DNA from: Lunularia cruciata
Taxonomy: Eukaryota; Streptophyta; Marchantiopsida; Lunulariales; Lunulariaceae
Assembly: GCA_948567375.1 (NCBI GenBank)
Contig: OX419757.1
Span: 42,780,001-42,844,000, forward strand
Length of the DNA: 64,000 nt
Reading direction: 5' to 3'
The position numbers and the translations under genes are program-made. Position 1 is the first letter of the stretch, and each line of letters starts with the position of its first letter. Shown here one piece after another: positions 23,852-34,560 of this stretch. The notes beneath the pieces are model-generated. The model made no database searches, was not told the DNA's origin, and saw only the letters and a program-made list of their open reading frames with translations.

Positions 23852-24575
23852 TATAATACCAAGAGCTAGCCATATGATCTAGATGTGAAATTTGGTTTGG
23901 TAACATCTAGAATGATGTTATACATGATGGTCAATATAGATCAGATAGAAGTATCACCAAAAGAGTACTTCTACTAATAGAGTAGAAACCAAAATAGACT
24001 TGAGAACCTTAGAACCACTAGCTAGAATATGATTTAAAGATGAGAATTGGTTTGGTAGCCTCTGGAAGGATGTTACACATGATCTACTAAACAGATCAGA
24101 AAGAGGTGTCACCAAAAGGGGACTTCTATTAATAGAGTAGGAACTTAAATATGCCTGAAATATTTGAAGGTAATTTTGGAGGCCTAAACGGATGAATTAG
24201 GCCTAAAAAATGTGCGAATCCCCCCGATAGAGGAAATGTTGGCATTCCTTCTCCCTTTTTTTGTCTCCTTGAGAGCTTTCAAATGGTAACTTACATGATT
24301 CTGAGACTCCTACAAGAATATTCCCTAAAAGATTCCCTTCAATCAAAGCTTGTTTGACCAGCTAGATGGGACCTTGACCAACATTTCACCCATCCAAGTA
24401 AGTAATCCAAGGGTGGAGCTTGCTGACATGTCACCTATCTATGTGCCTAATCCTATGGTGGAGCTTCCTTGGAGGAGATCCTCTTTGTCTATATAATAAA
24501 GAGAAGGTGCTCTTTTGGTGCATCAAATGTTTGAAGTCTATGTTTTCTCTCTTCTCCTATCCTCGGAGTATTACA
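23852..24575 (+). mobile_element. D1: solo LTR of family D inside the E reverse transcriptase
   Basis: 724 bp that matches D2 (58173-58900) from end to end. The ends are TATAATACC (D2: TGTAATACC) and GTATTACA-type, so the first G has mutated to A. It is flanked by GTGTC (23847-23851) and TTGTC (24576-24580), a 5-bp target duplication with one change. The flanking E readings join in frame across it (KVS on the left, SKFRAWSP on the right). No internal retroelement sequence is present, so it is a recombined solo LTR. Confidence 0.9.
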
Positions 24576-24580
24576 TTGTC

Positions 24581-24959
24581 AAAGTTTAGGGCATGGTCCC
24601 CTTTAGGTATCCCTACCCACCTTGAGCTTCCAGAGGGGTGTATCACATCCATAGATGGACTTTGTGCTCTCGTAGTGCTAGTAGGATTGGAGGATTTTGT
24701 CACACGCTTCTTAGACATTGCTCTTGCAAAGGATGTTCTCCATGTGGATGACCTTCTATTACTAGGAGTTCCGTAGGTGGCATTTGGTATACTCTCATCC
24801 AGTATTGCTCGTCAACCATCCTACCTCATACGTATAGTTCCCCGCTCACCGTTCTCCCTATCACGTTTGAGAGCATTTGATAGAAGGATTATGAGAGTCT
24901 TTGATATTATTGGACCAGGGGCTTTTGAGTGTGTAACAAGGGATTTAGCATGTAAATAG
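24581..24959 (+). pseudogene. E reverse transcriptase, part 2 (thumb/connection), broken
   Basis: Continuation of the RT frame after D1: SKFRAWSPLGIPTHLELPEG, then the LLLLGVP block, a stop at 24776, and then VAFGILSSSIARQPSYLIRIVPR. This region lies after the F-A-D-D motif in such elements and would form the thumb and connection. The stop between the two frames makes it non-functional. Confidence 0.65.
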
Positions 24960-25421
24960 ACGACTTTGCTAATCTCATGTGGTGGGGTTGGCTTGCTATC
25001 TTTGGAAGAGATGACACTTATAGCGTTGTTGGGTAGTTGTGCTCTCTCTGCACTCCTACTTTCCTCTTGTTGTGTGGTTGTTGATAGGTCAGTTTTGGAG
25101 ACTTATGTGACAGAGGTGGAGGGAGGATCCTTTTCTCTCTAGGTTTTATTATGATAGACAAGAGATAGTCTATCCCCACTAGCACGAGAGGATTTTCCAC
25201 CTTTTGCTTCACTATCATCAGGTTGGGCTAGACGTTTATAATATTCCTTGATGGAGAGACAATGTTAGCATATGCTACATTCTCTCTTAGTTGACTCGTC
25301 TATTCCTCATGCTACTAGAGCACGTCTTTTCTCTTGCTCTGACAAGGGTGTAGGCCCTTGGATCCTAGCTTGACCACGCATAAAGGTATTTTGACTCGCA
25401 CCAACTACTTTCTCTACATCG

Positions 25422-25919
25422 ATGAGGTTTTGCTTAGGTTTGGTCCACCCATCTACATCTTCATTACTCACTTGTGAGTGTGGTTCTACACTAGATGCAG
25501 CAGTGGTCCACATGACACGGTGTCCTTTTGGAGGACAAAAGATAGCTACCCATGATGCTATTAGGGACATAGTGTTTGCTATGGCACGAGAGAGTGGATA
25601 CTTGGCTTGGAAGTAGCATTTGTATGCTTTGCAGATGACACATGTTAGGGCATACTTATACTTGGTTTGAGATGATCAAGTGATAGTAGCGGATGTCATG
25701 GTTACTGACACTATGCGGGATGTAGTTTCAGAGGGAGTGATTACCCATCTCACTGGATGGGCGGCGAGTGTAGCAACATGTGGCAAGGTCTCCATGTATA
25801 GGGGCATATATCAAGGTCACCTCTTTGTTCCTCTAGCCTTGGAGTTATATGGAGCGATGGACACGGCATTTGACACATTTGTCAAGGAGTGCACGAGAGC
25901 TTATCATGTTAGGCGTTAG
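25422..25919 (+). pseudogene. E C-terminal zinc knuckle and endonuclease-like region
   Basis: The frame 25422-25616 contains C-E-C, then H nine residues on and C four further (CECGSTLDAAVVHMTRC), followed by PFGGQKIATHDAIRDIV. After a stop, the frame 25680-25919 has VADVMVTDTMRD and then YRGIYQGHLFVPLALELYG. A cysteine/histidine knuckle followed by an H...D block and a 'DV.V' strand is what restriction-like endonucleases of site-specific non-LTR elements look like. The catalytic assignment is my inference. It would nick the target DNA to prime reverse transcription. Confidence 0.5.
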
Positions 25920-26215
25920 GGAGTACCACTCTCACTCTAATACTTTGTATCATATTTTATACAACGTGCTTCCATTGCTCTATAAAGTGCAGTGGTTTGT
26001 GCAATCCATAGGAAAGCAATCACATTAAGTGATGTTTCTTCGGATGCTCCAGTTGTGTGTAGACCGTACAACTTGCATAGCTCGGATGTCTTAGGTGTGG
26101 TAGGGCAGATTTCTCGTATAGACTCTATTGGGGCTTAACCCCGTGTTACATTTTGTGTCTCTCCCTTGTACAGCTTGATGGGGTCTTCCCATCCTTCATT
26201 TTTCCTACGCGGTCA

Positions 26216-27300
26216 CCTTCTCACATTATATGTAGGATATTAGAAATAAATTAGTGATTTAGTGGACGTGACATTAGAGTTTACAAAGAAGTACCATTTA
26301 GTATAATCAGAATTTACAAATAAGTACCATTACTATGATTGTTCACTTATGGATTAGTCAGTATATAATATACATAACACCGGCCATCCAAAGAAGCAAT
26401 GCTTCTTGTGATTTTTCTCTTTTCATGCCATTGGAGTATCTTCATATGCATCACTTAGTGTTATTCTCTCTTTTATGGATTACTCAAGGTATAGCACATA
26501 TACCGCAAATTATCCAAAGAAGTATCACTCGATGTGATTGCTTTCTTATGGATTGTTTAATCCGACACATAAATTTTTGTTATAAAACTATACTCTCTAA
26601 AGTAAACTATGGAAAATCGTATCCTTATCACTTGATATGGTAAGTTCTCTTGCTATTTTTGACATAAAATGTATCATCATTACATTTTGATGACGCTTTT
26701 TACCCATATAACCATTGTAGTTCCAAAACTAGAAGAATAAAGACATATTCTGGTTACATTCTCTATACTTATTTATTACCCACTTATTAGTATTCCATTA
26801 TCAGTCCATCCAACATGAAAGTAATTACCACCTCCAAAACCAGATTTTAAGTCGAGAAAAGGTCATTACTATATCAATAACTATAAGATGTATGATGTAA
26901 ATAATACAATTAATCTGTATACACAAATTATTGTTAATATGTTAGTTATACCATCTTAATTTAAATTTAATTTCCACCATCGTCTATATCTAGGCATACC
27001 GATCCATGTCAAAAGTAGTCAGTTTCCTATAACACATGTCCATAATATTGTATTGTCTGCAACATTGGAGAATATTGTTTTCCACCTTGCCGATTACTCC
27101 ACGTTAGAAAATAATTCTGCAAAAATGATGACAACGACATGATGCTCTAATAAGATAAAACAAAAGCAATTCGATGATACAGCAGTTTTTTTGGGGACAA
27201 AAAGAAATGATATAAAATTTAAAGAGAAAAAGTTGCGATACTCATACTCGAAGACTTGCATAAACCCAAACTAGAGTACACCAAGAGCGGGCTTTTCACC
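26216..27300. other. AT-rich spacer between element E and CAP-H2, with small duplications
   Basis: No gene is seen. A short direct duplication sits at 26279-26333 ('tttacaaagaagtaccattta' then 'tttacaaataagtaccatta', about 29 bp apart). A second, looser one has a period near 128 bp, with 'ttatggatta' plus 'atccaaagaag' at about 26346-26395 and again at 26474-26522. The right half (26640-27300) should contain the distal promoter of CAP-H2. I could not fix a TATA box or start site. Confidence 0.6.
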
Positions 27301-28175
27301 CTCTATTCAATTATTATTAATTGGTTTCTTGCGGGGAGTCAATAATGCGAAATCTTTTTCCAGTCTTAAGAGAGTGGGCTGGAGGATGATGAAGACGTTG
27401 CGAAGCCCTGACGGGCAGCGCGCCAAGATGAGTTTGAATTCACCCGTCAACTCAAGTCTTCCCTCGCCCCTCCCCTGCCCTGTTTCGCGTCTTCCACAGG
27501 CCCTGACGCACAAGAAGATCCGTCAGCTCGGGATTTGATATATCCGGGAGGGTGATTTGAGCTCTGTTAGCGTAGTCTCGTTGAAATTGGAAACGTTGAA
27601 GTAGAACGACTGACGGTTGTTGCGGAAGTAGCGTGTTCAGGTGTCAATTTGGTGGATGTGAGTTTGTCTGGTTTCTGGGCAGGAAATTTTAGTGAGATAT
27701 ACTCGAATTGGTTCAGGTTTTTGATGGACGGAGTGAATCGTCGGTATACTTACGAGTAGATGGGTGTTCCACCGCTGTGCACAGCTTGAGCCGGGTGAGA
27801 GACGCATGTTTGGTTTTCTCTGGGAGCAAGCGACGCTGGAAGCGCCTGAGGGTTTACGACATTGCTAATGGCCGAAGGTGGATCACCCGGCAGCGACTTG
27901 AGGAGCTCTTCTGGACTGCATGCTGTGCGTGGGTCGCGAAGTTGAAGGAAGGCAACAGGAGCTGTGTGAGGTTGTGGCGAGCTGCTTGGAGAGGATACGA
28001 GGAAGAATGTCAGTGCTAGGGAGAGCATTCCGGGTCTGGTTTCTGCGAAGACCTAAAGTTAATTAACCATGTGCAGCGAGGATGGAGAATTCCGTAAAGC
28101 TGGAGGAGTCGAGGGGATCAGAGTTATAACGAATGTAGATAGACTGTAGGGGTATTTGGAGGACAAAATACGAGA
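27301..28175 (+). promoter_or_regulatory. Likely promoter / 5' leader of CAP-H2
   Basis: Composition changes sharply near 27310 from very AT-rich to balanced, and it stays balanced through the gene. The stretch lies directly upstream of the CAP-H2 start codon and probably contains core promoter and 5' UTR, perhaps with an intron. It also holds a 103-codon plus-strand frame (27708-28019) with its own ATG. This frame has no similarity I know and could be an upstream ORF or chance. The transcription start cannot be placed from sequence alone. Confidence 0.5.
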
Positions 28176-31100
28176 ATGGCAGGAGACGAGAATCGGGGGG
28201 GACCTGAACGAGAGGCCCGGTTTGTAAATATTTTGCAGCCGAACCGAGACTTGGCTACCAACTGGACGGTCGATGTGGGAAAGGAGCTCGAGAATTACCT
28301 GGCTGAGCTTGCTTCCACAGGCATATTTGACGACGGCCAATGCGCACTTAATTTTGCTGAAGGTGCACACGCCTGTCTTTGAAGCTGTTGTGTCTTTCGC
28401 TAATGAGAGCCGAGATGTAAGATGTAAGAATGCGAGGAAGGACCTCGGGCTTGAGATTGGAATTGGCATGTGCTCCGCACGTTGTCTTAGACAGTAACGC
28501 ACGGGCAGTAAGATGCAGATTTCATTTTAGAGCAACACTAGCAACTGTAGGTGGGGTCGCTCTTGACGTAGAGAGTCCAGTTAGCCAATGGGTCGTGAAC
28601 ATGGGTTAAGTAACAGTGGTAATAGGCGAAGACTTAGTATTGAACCACACAAGAAAACAAAGTTCGCACTCAGATAAGAAATCTATCGTAGATCCTTATG
28701 CTGTGCACCGAACATAGTCTGAATCTCTTCACTCATTTTTACCGTGGAAAGGGTGCTTATCTTATGCAAGCCTTGGTGCACGTCGAAATTGGTGATGACA
28801 GCCTTCTGTCGCCAACCTCTACTCGTAAAGCGAGTATACGTTCAGGAAACTATCACGGAAATTTTCGGATATCATCGATGTTGTGCCTGTCTGTATGGAT
28901 AGAGAATGTGTAGCTCTTTTTGGTTCCGAATAAGGTTCTTACGGGGAACTACTTTGTCTGCAGCGGCGTTGTTGATTCAGGGCTCAATACAAGTATATAG
29001 CCGGAAGGTCGAGTACCTCTACGCTTTGGTATTGCAGGCACTCAATTTTATCGGGCAAAAGAAGTAAGTTCTTTTCATTTTCAATTGTCACATACGGCCC
29101 AGCTGTTACTCTAAATCTTATCGCGATTTTTGGGTCTGTAAAATAACTCGAGCGAGATGTCTGACCACAGGCAGGGTGAAGAAGAGAATTCATCCTCCCA
29201 ATATGCCGATCAAGGTGCTGAAGACGTGGCGGAAAACGAGGAAGAGTTTCTCAATTTAGACGATGTTCAGGGTAGGATATTCTCCACTTAATTCCTCAAG
29301 AACCAGAAAAGTGGCTGGTAAGGAGCGGAGGTAGCCATTTCCAGTAGTCAACGCATAATCTGATGGTTTTTCTGAGCAGATCAAATGTGATGTGTATATG
29401 TAAGTGCATCTAAGAATTGTACTTGAACATGATTAGTTGTAGATAAGCAATATATCGCCTCTGATTTGCAAATGATTTCTTCTCCAGAAGAAGCAAATAT
29501 CGATATCCTGGAAGAGGAGGGAGTTGGTTCAGTACACTCTGTAATCAAAATACCAGCCAGTTTGTTGGCTGCCGAGGCAGAGCCAATCGACTTGTCCGGA
29601 GAAGCAGGAGAACTAGCAACTTACGAGGTTAGTCTTCACACGAAATCTCTAAGGATCTGAAATGTCTTTGCCTGTTTATAGCTGTTATTGACAGCAAAAC
29701 TATTATTTTGTTGTGTGTGCTTCACTGGTATAATCGCTTCTAATATCTGCTCACCTGCAGATTGCTACTAGTACTCTTTACAGGACGTTCCTGCTCCTAG
29801 ACCCATCTGATGTAGAGGCGGTCGACAGATACCTTGACGGTGAAGGTGACGTAGCACATGAGACGAGCCTTCCTACTCCTGGAAGTGCTTCGCGTGGCAG
29901 GACTCCCAGAAGTAAGGGCCCAACTCCGGGGAAAAAAACAGGTTCTGCCCAGAAAAGGGCGAACCCTGAGCCCACAACCGAAGGAAGGTTTGACTCTGAG
30001 CCTGATTGGCACGGCGATTGTGGAGATGGAGCGATGAATTGGGATGACCCCAACGCTGGTAACAGACAGGGAGACGAGGGTCCCATAAATCATGTTACAG
30101 GAGAAGATCATGGAGTTGCAGATTCTGACACTGGCGTCGAGAAAGATGACTACATTGATCCTTGGGCACCCTTGAATCCTCACGGGTCTGGTACACTTAC
30201 AGTAAAGCCATTCAAGAAAGGTACCATAAACAAATTGATCAAAAGTTATTTCCGTATGTAGCAATCTCGCATTCCATTTCGCTCTCCAGAAGAAGGTCGA
30301 TAAGGTCAACTTTTGGAACTATCCGTGTTCAGCATCCCATGGGTTACTATTATTTGGTTTCGCAGGTCTCACTCAAAGAAAGAAGCCAAAAGTCAGAAAA
30401 GAAAGGATGAGTTCCTTGTCAGTAGCCAGTCGTACTGGAGTTTGCTTCCCAGAATTTCTCAAAGCTTTACAGTCCAGAGAGCGGCTGGAAAGGGCTACTA
30501 GGCGCCGACAAGAACCGGAAGAAATCCCATCTTTTGAAATTGTAAGCTCAACCACAGTGTTTGGCGAATTGAGGCAATCTCTTGAGTCATGGAGGATCCA
30601 AATTTTTGCGATTATGAGTATTTTGATTGAGAGTCATGTTCTAACTCGTTAACGTATCCAATTACTGCTTGAAATACATCACATTCCCTAAGCATGACTT
30701 CAATATGGATGTGGACGCAGCTCCGAAGTTCCTTTCAAAATTCTGATGCAGGTCTAGCAGCAGATGCTGCTGACGAAAGGAATGGAGGAGGATCAGGAGA
30801 TCATGAAGGCGATGAAAGTGACAACTGGGACGGTCCAGCACATGACATGTCGGATAGTTCTCACGATAATGTTGTGGATAGCACTCAAACACTCGAACCT
30901 TCTGATCTACCTCAGGTACTTGTTGCACAAGGAGAGAACTTAGTAACAGAACCAAGGCTTTTATGCGATTGCGTCACTAACGTGTAATCACGCAGTCGGA
31001 TTTCACATTCTCTAAGGTTGTCAAATCTAGTCCAAGCTCTTGAAATTGCCCAATACCATTTCTCGGACGTAGTTGTCTCAGGTATTGACACTGAAAAGTA

Positions 31101-32402
31101 GGGTCGGAATGCTTACAAGTGGTTCATCGCTTGACCAATTCATCTCCTGTATTCTCATTGAACAGCAGCCTGGATCAACGACAATGTACAGTCCTTACAT
31201 GAATGTCCCATCTTTCGGTGATGGAAGAGAAGGAGAGGAGATGAGTTTTGAGGACCTGTGCCGAGCTCATCTGGTGAGTCTTACCTACGCCTGGAGTTAA
31301 GGGTTCTCACATTTTGTCATCAACAAATGTTACTAGTCTCTTTTTTAACTTGTGGCAACTCATTCAAGTTCTAATACGCTGGTTGCCTTGGCAGGACTCG
31401 ATGCTGCAGAAGTTGGAGGAGGCACGTGTAAGGTCAGGGCTTGCAAATCGAGTAACGAAGTGGAAGAACAAAATCGAAGCTACACTGATTGAACAGGTAT
31501 TGCGTTCACTGCAAGGACGAATTTTTGTATTCTGGCATGAAAATGCCAAGAGTAAGGCTGTAGAGATTATGGACTCAGTTCTCCTTGACTGTTAACTTGG
31601 TGACGCAGGATTCTCGTCCTCCATTCGATATCCATGAATATGGTGATCGTTTGCTCGACGAGTTAGCAACCTTAGCAGCAAGGTCTCAGGATGACGAAGA
31701 AGAGGTTCAAGAGTCTTTCACGTACCTTGTTCGTGGACAACAATGTGATCAAGTTGCAAGATCATTCGCTGCACTTCTGCAACTGGTAATTTCCATCGTT
31801 TCCTAAAATCTGCCAGTTGAGAGAGTCAGCAGCAACCCATTCTGGAAATGTAAATGCAGACAAAGATGTGTGGTAATTGGGCTGAGGCGTTATTTCCATC
31901 CTCGCAGGTCAACAACGGGAATGTCGTCATTGACAAAGGTGAAGTCGGTGGTGAAAGCTATTGCTTCACAGGAGAGAAACCCTTCACCGTGAAGCTGCTT
32001 ACATCACAAAATAAGCACGAGGGAATGTTCGAGAACATGATACCTGCCAAAACAACAAAGAATCTTGGCAAAAGTAAAGCGGCTCGGCCTCCCCAGTCAA
32101 CAGAGCGTTCTCGTAGTAAGCAGAACAAGTTCCGCGTTGTCCATGAGAACACTAATCTAGTTTCCGAACCCCGAAGTCCTACATCTCCCAGCAGGTCACG
32201 ATCTTCCCTTGCATTATCCATGTCTCCAGGTTCGGTGAGGATAAGTAGCCGAAAGCGCAGACAAGGTGTTGGTGGTAAACGTGGGACTCCTGATAAAGAA
32301 AATAGGGGCTTTTCCACACCCCTTCATCCCACTCCAGTGAAATTGACACCTGACGGCAGGCAACGTAGCCGGAGGAGGCCTCTGGCCAAAATTGTGCAGT
32401 AA
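28176..32402 (+). CDS. CAP-H2: Condensin II complex subunit H2 (kleisin gamma), 12 exons
   Basis: Spliced model: exons 28176-28362, 28964-29063, 29171-29271, 29443-29627, 29761-30220, 30366-30541, 30721-30915, 30996-31016, 31166-31273, 31395-31496, 31609-31785, 31908-32402 (stop TAA). All introns are GT-AG, the phases agree throughout, and the product is 768 residues. CAP-H2 is the kleisin that bridges SMC2/SMC4 and recruits CAP-D3 and CAP-G2 in nuclear condensin II, which compacts chromosomes. Seen: an N-terminal block at residues 15-95 ([34 protein letters not shown]), the [10 protein letters not shown] block near 324, KPFKKG near 340, FEDLCRAHL near 503, and the C-terminal [12 protein letters not shown] and [10 protein letters not shown] winged-helix region (549-606). 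A basic Ser/Arg-rich tail ends the protein. The start gives the expected short N-terminus. The 21-nt exon 8 is the least certain part. Confidence 0.93.
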
Positions 32403-33195
32403 TGTAAACTAGGAGAGCCCAAGTTTTATTTTCTAACCTTACAGGATGTACCTTACTCGTCTAGTGCACATATACTGGGTAAGGGAGGCCTTTCCTTTCA
32501 TGCAACCCCCATTCACCGGGTTGTTTGTAAATTAATCATCAAACCAAGAAATACCGTCCTTGCCGCAGTCGGTTACTCGCGTACAAATCTAAGATGTATG
32601 TGGCTCTGAGAGTGGCTCTGTACAGGAATCTTAGATGTGCATGGCTCAAGGTTCAAGTAACATATCATTCGGCTTCGGCAATATCTGTTGGCAACGGCTG
32701 TCCTCACCTACCATATTGCCGATGCAGTCCCTCGCCATGGAAGAGCTTCTACTAGTCAACACGATCAGAAGCTTCAGAGACAGGCCTAAGCTGACCAACA
32801 CTTTACATTTCGATTGAAGAGACCCCAAGTTGGCGAAACGACTTGAGCGGCCCTTAGTTGCCACGTCTATGTTTTGAAATGGTTTGAAATGTATTGAACA
32901 CATGAAGGATGTGCCCACCATGGTTTCAAAGGTCAAACCTTCTAGCCAACTCTGGGAGTCGACTAAGTAAAAGTGCCAAACTAATGGGAAATCAGGGATT
33001 TTTCTTTCGTCTTTTGATGCCCTGTGTACCAACCTTCTCATCCACTCGACATTTGGTGCCTACTGAATGTACCTCCCAGATTCTTGAAGGAGTTGTCGAG
33101 CTGTTTTACACGGCTCTCTTCAGTAGACTTACTTCCGTAACTTACCATCCATCTTGCTCGTGATTTTTGTAATTAAAGTTGATTTTGCAATGAAC
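32403..33195 (+). other. Probable 3' UTR and downstream edge of the CAP-H2 island
   Basis: Balanced composition continues about 790 bp past the stop and then turns AT-rich again. Frames here (for example a 131-codon minus-strand frame at 32646-33041) have no recognisable similarity. An AATTAAAG at 33170-33177 is a possible poly(A) signal, which would put the transcript end near 33190. Confidence 0.45.
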
Positions 33196-33439
33196 AGGAT
33201 GACGCACAAGCTGTTTGCAGGAACTACTTTAGTAGATGGAAAATTCAATATCTTTAAAGGAGGTGTGCAAATTTTAACTTTGCTTGACATTTACCTGATT
33301 TTTTTTAACATCTTATTCAGAATATTATGATGTGGTTATTTTTAGGGAAGAGTTTATAACAGAATAACATAAGTTTTAATTTTTTAAATTATTACTACTA
33401 TTGATGATAGTATTTTATCCTTATGTTTATTATATATTC

Positions 33440-34560
33440 TTTAATAGAGTGGTGAGTGTCATGAGAAGCCTTAGGGTATATGCCCAAGGAGTCATTATAT
33501 CTTCTTTTGCCCATGGTTGTATATAATCTGATGCCTCTTCACAAAATGTTTGTACAAAATGTTTATGATGCGCATCTTGAACATTTTTTCAGGTTCATTA
33601 TTCCTCTAGTTGTTTCATGAAGATGTTTCTAGTGGTTGTAATTATACCATTGGGAGGTATAATGGGTTTAGGTATCAATCAATTACTCGCGTATGTTAGG
33701 TACTAGATTACTTCTTAGAATAGAAAATTCACATGGTGCACCGGGTCTTGTTAGCTATATCATAGTAACCCAAAATTGTTCTCATTTCCAGAAACAACTC
33801 TGTCCATTTAGTTCCAAGTGGTCAAACCCATAGGTTATGAAATAGTATTGGTTGGCATTAGAGCATTCTTACATATCGATCCAAATTCACCTGGCTTATG
33901 CGTGAATATTGACCGACCACTTGTTATAGCATCTCAAATTTAAATATCTTTCAAGAGCTTTAGGGAGATTATAGGATAATTGATGAGCCATTTTTCTTTT
34001 GTGCAATCCTTCTATGCTTAATTATTTGTAATTTTCATAATAGTGTTTCTTTAAGGAGAATCATTGTTTTTAAACCAACCCCATATATATAAAATAAGGA
34101 GATCCATAAGGAGTACTTCTATTTATTATGACTCACTATTGTTACTCACACTTTGGAGAACTTTTGTTTATTGTATGGTGTGTCCAAGTTATACTTATTC
34201 ATCATTTGCAAATGATACTCAAATGATGTGCTTTGCAAGGAAGATGTTGACATACCTTTGATTATTGGACTAGTGACCTTCATCTTGTGGGCTTGAGTAT
34301 AAAGGTATCAAATTGTAAGTCCATTTCTACATTTGTGTTCTTCATGACCTTGAGCTTCCAAAGAGTGTTAACTTAAAGAGAATATATTATATCTACTAAC
34401 AACTCATGTATCATAGGAGTATCAAAAAAGAGTATTAAGATTCTGTATTGCTGTACTAGATTTCTACACTTACATAGGATATTCATTATATTATGTGGAT
34501 AAACTCTCTTTACTATAAGATTACAAGTGACATCTGGTATATTTGCATCTAATATTGATT
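33440..34560 (+). pseudogene. E2: very decayed second copy of element E, RT part
   Basis: This stretch is similar to the E reverse transcriptase. The best block is in the frame 34064-34261, where TLWRTFVYCMVCPSYTYSSFANDTQMM corresponds to the part of RT that carries the F-A-D-D motif (here FAND, so the first aspartate is lost). The following 34280-34320 resembles the segment where D1 sits in E. The sequence is heavily shifted towards A/T with many stops. Confidence 0.55.

Larger units (their letters stand above)
22250..26215 (+). mobile_element. E: non-LTR-type retroelement with RT and a C-terminal endonuclease-like region
   Basis: This is a less AT-rich block that reads mostly in the plus direction. 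The order is an N-terminal region (22352-22660 frame, family not recognised), RT blocks at 23081-23830 and 24581-24960, and then a zinc-knuckle plus possible restriction-like endonuclease region at 25422-25920. A solo LTR (D1) splits the RT. No LTRs flank E. The RT-then-CCHC-then-endonuclease order is that of R2/CRE/Dualen-like non-LTR elements, but the assignment is inferred from short motifs only. There are several stops and frame breaks. A second, worse copy lies at 33.4-39.1 kb. Confidence 0.65.

Noticed and set aside
28059-28502. 147-codon minus-strand frame over CAP-H2 exon 1
   Set aside because: It is antisense to a well-supported exon and has no family resemblance. The open frame follows from the codon use of the exon region.
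29797-30309. 170-codon minus-strand frame over CAP-H2 exon 5
   Set aside because: It overlaps the largest conserved exon on the opposite strand. The plus-strand reading contains conserved CAP-H2 blocks.
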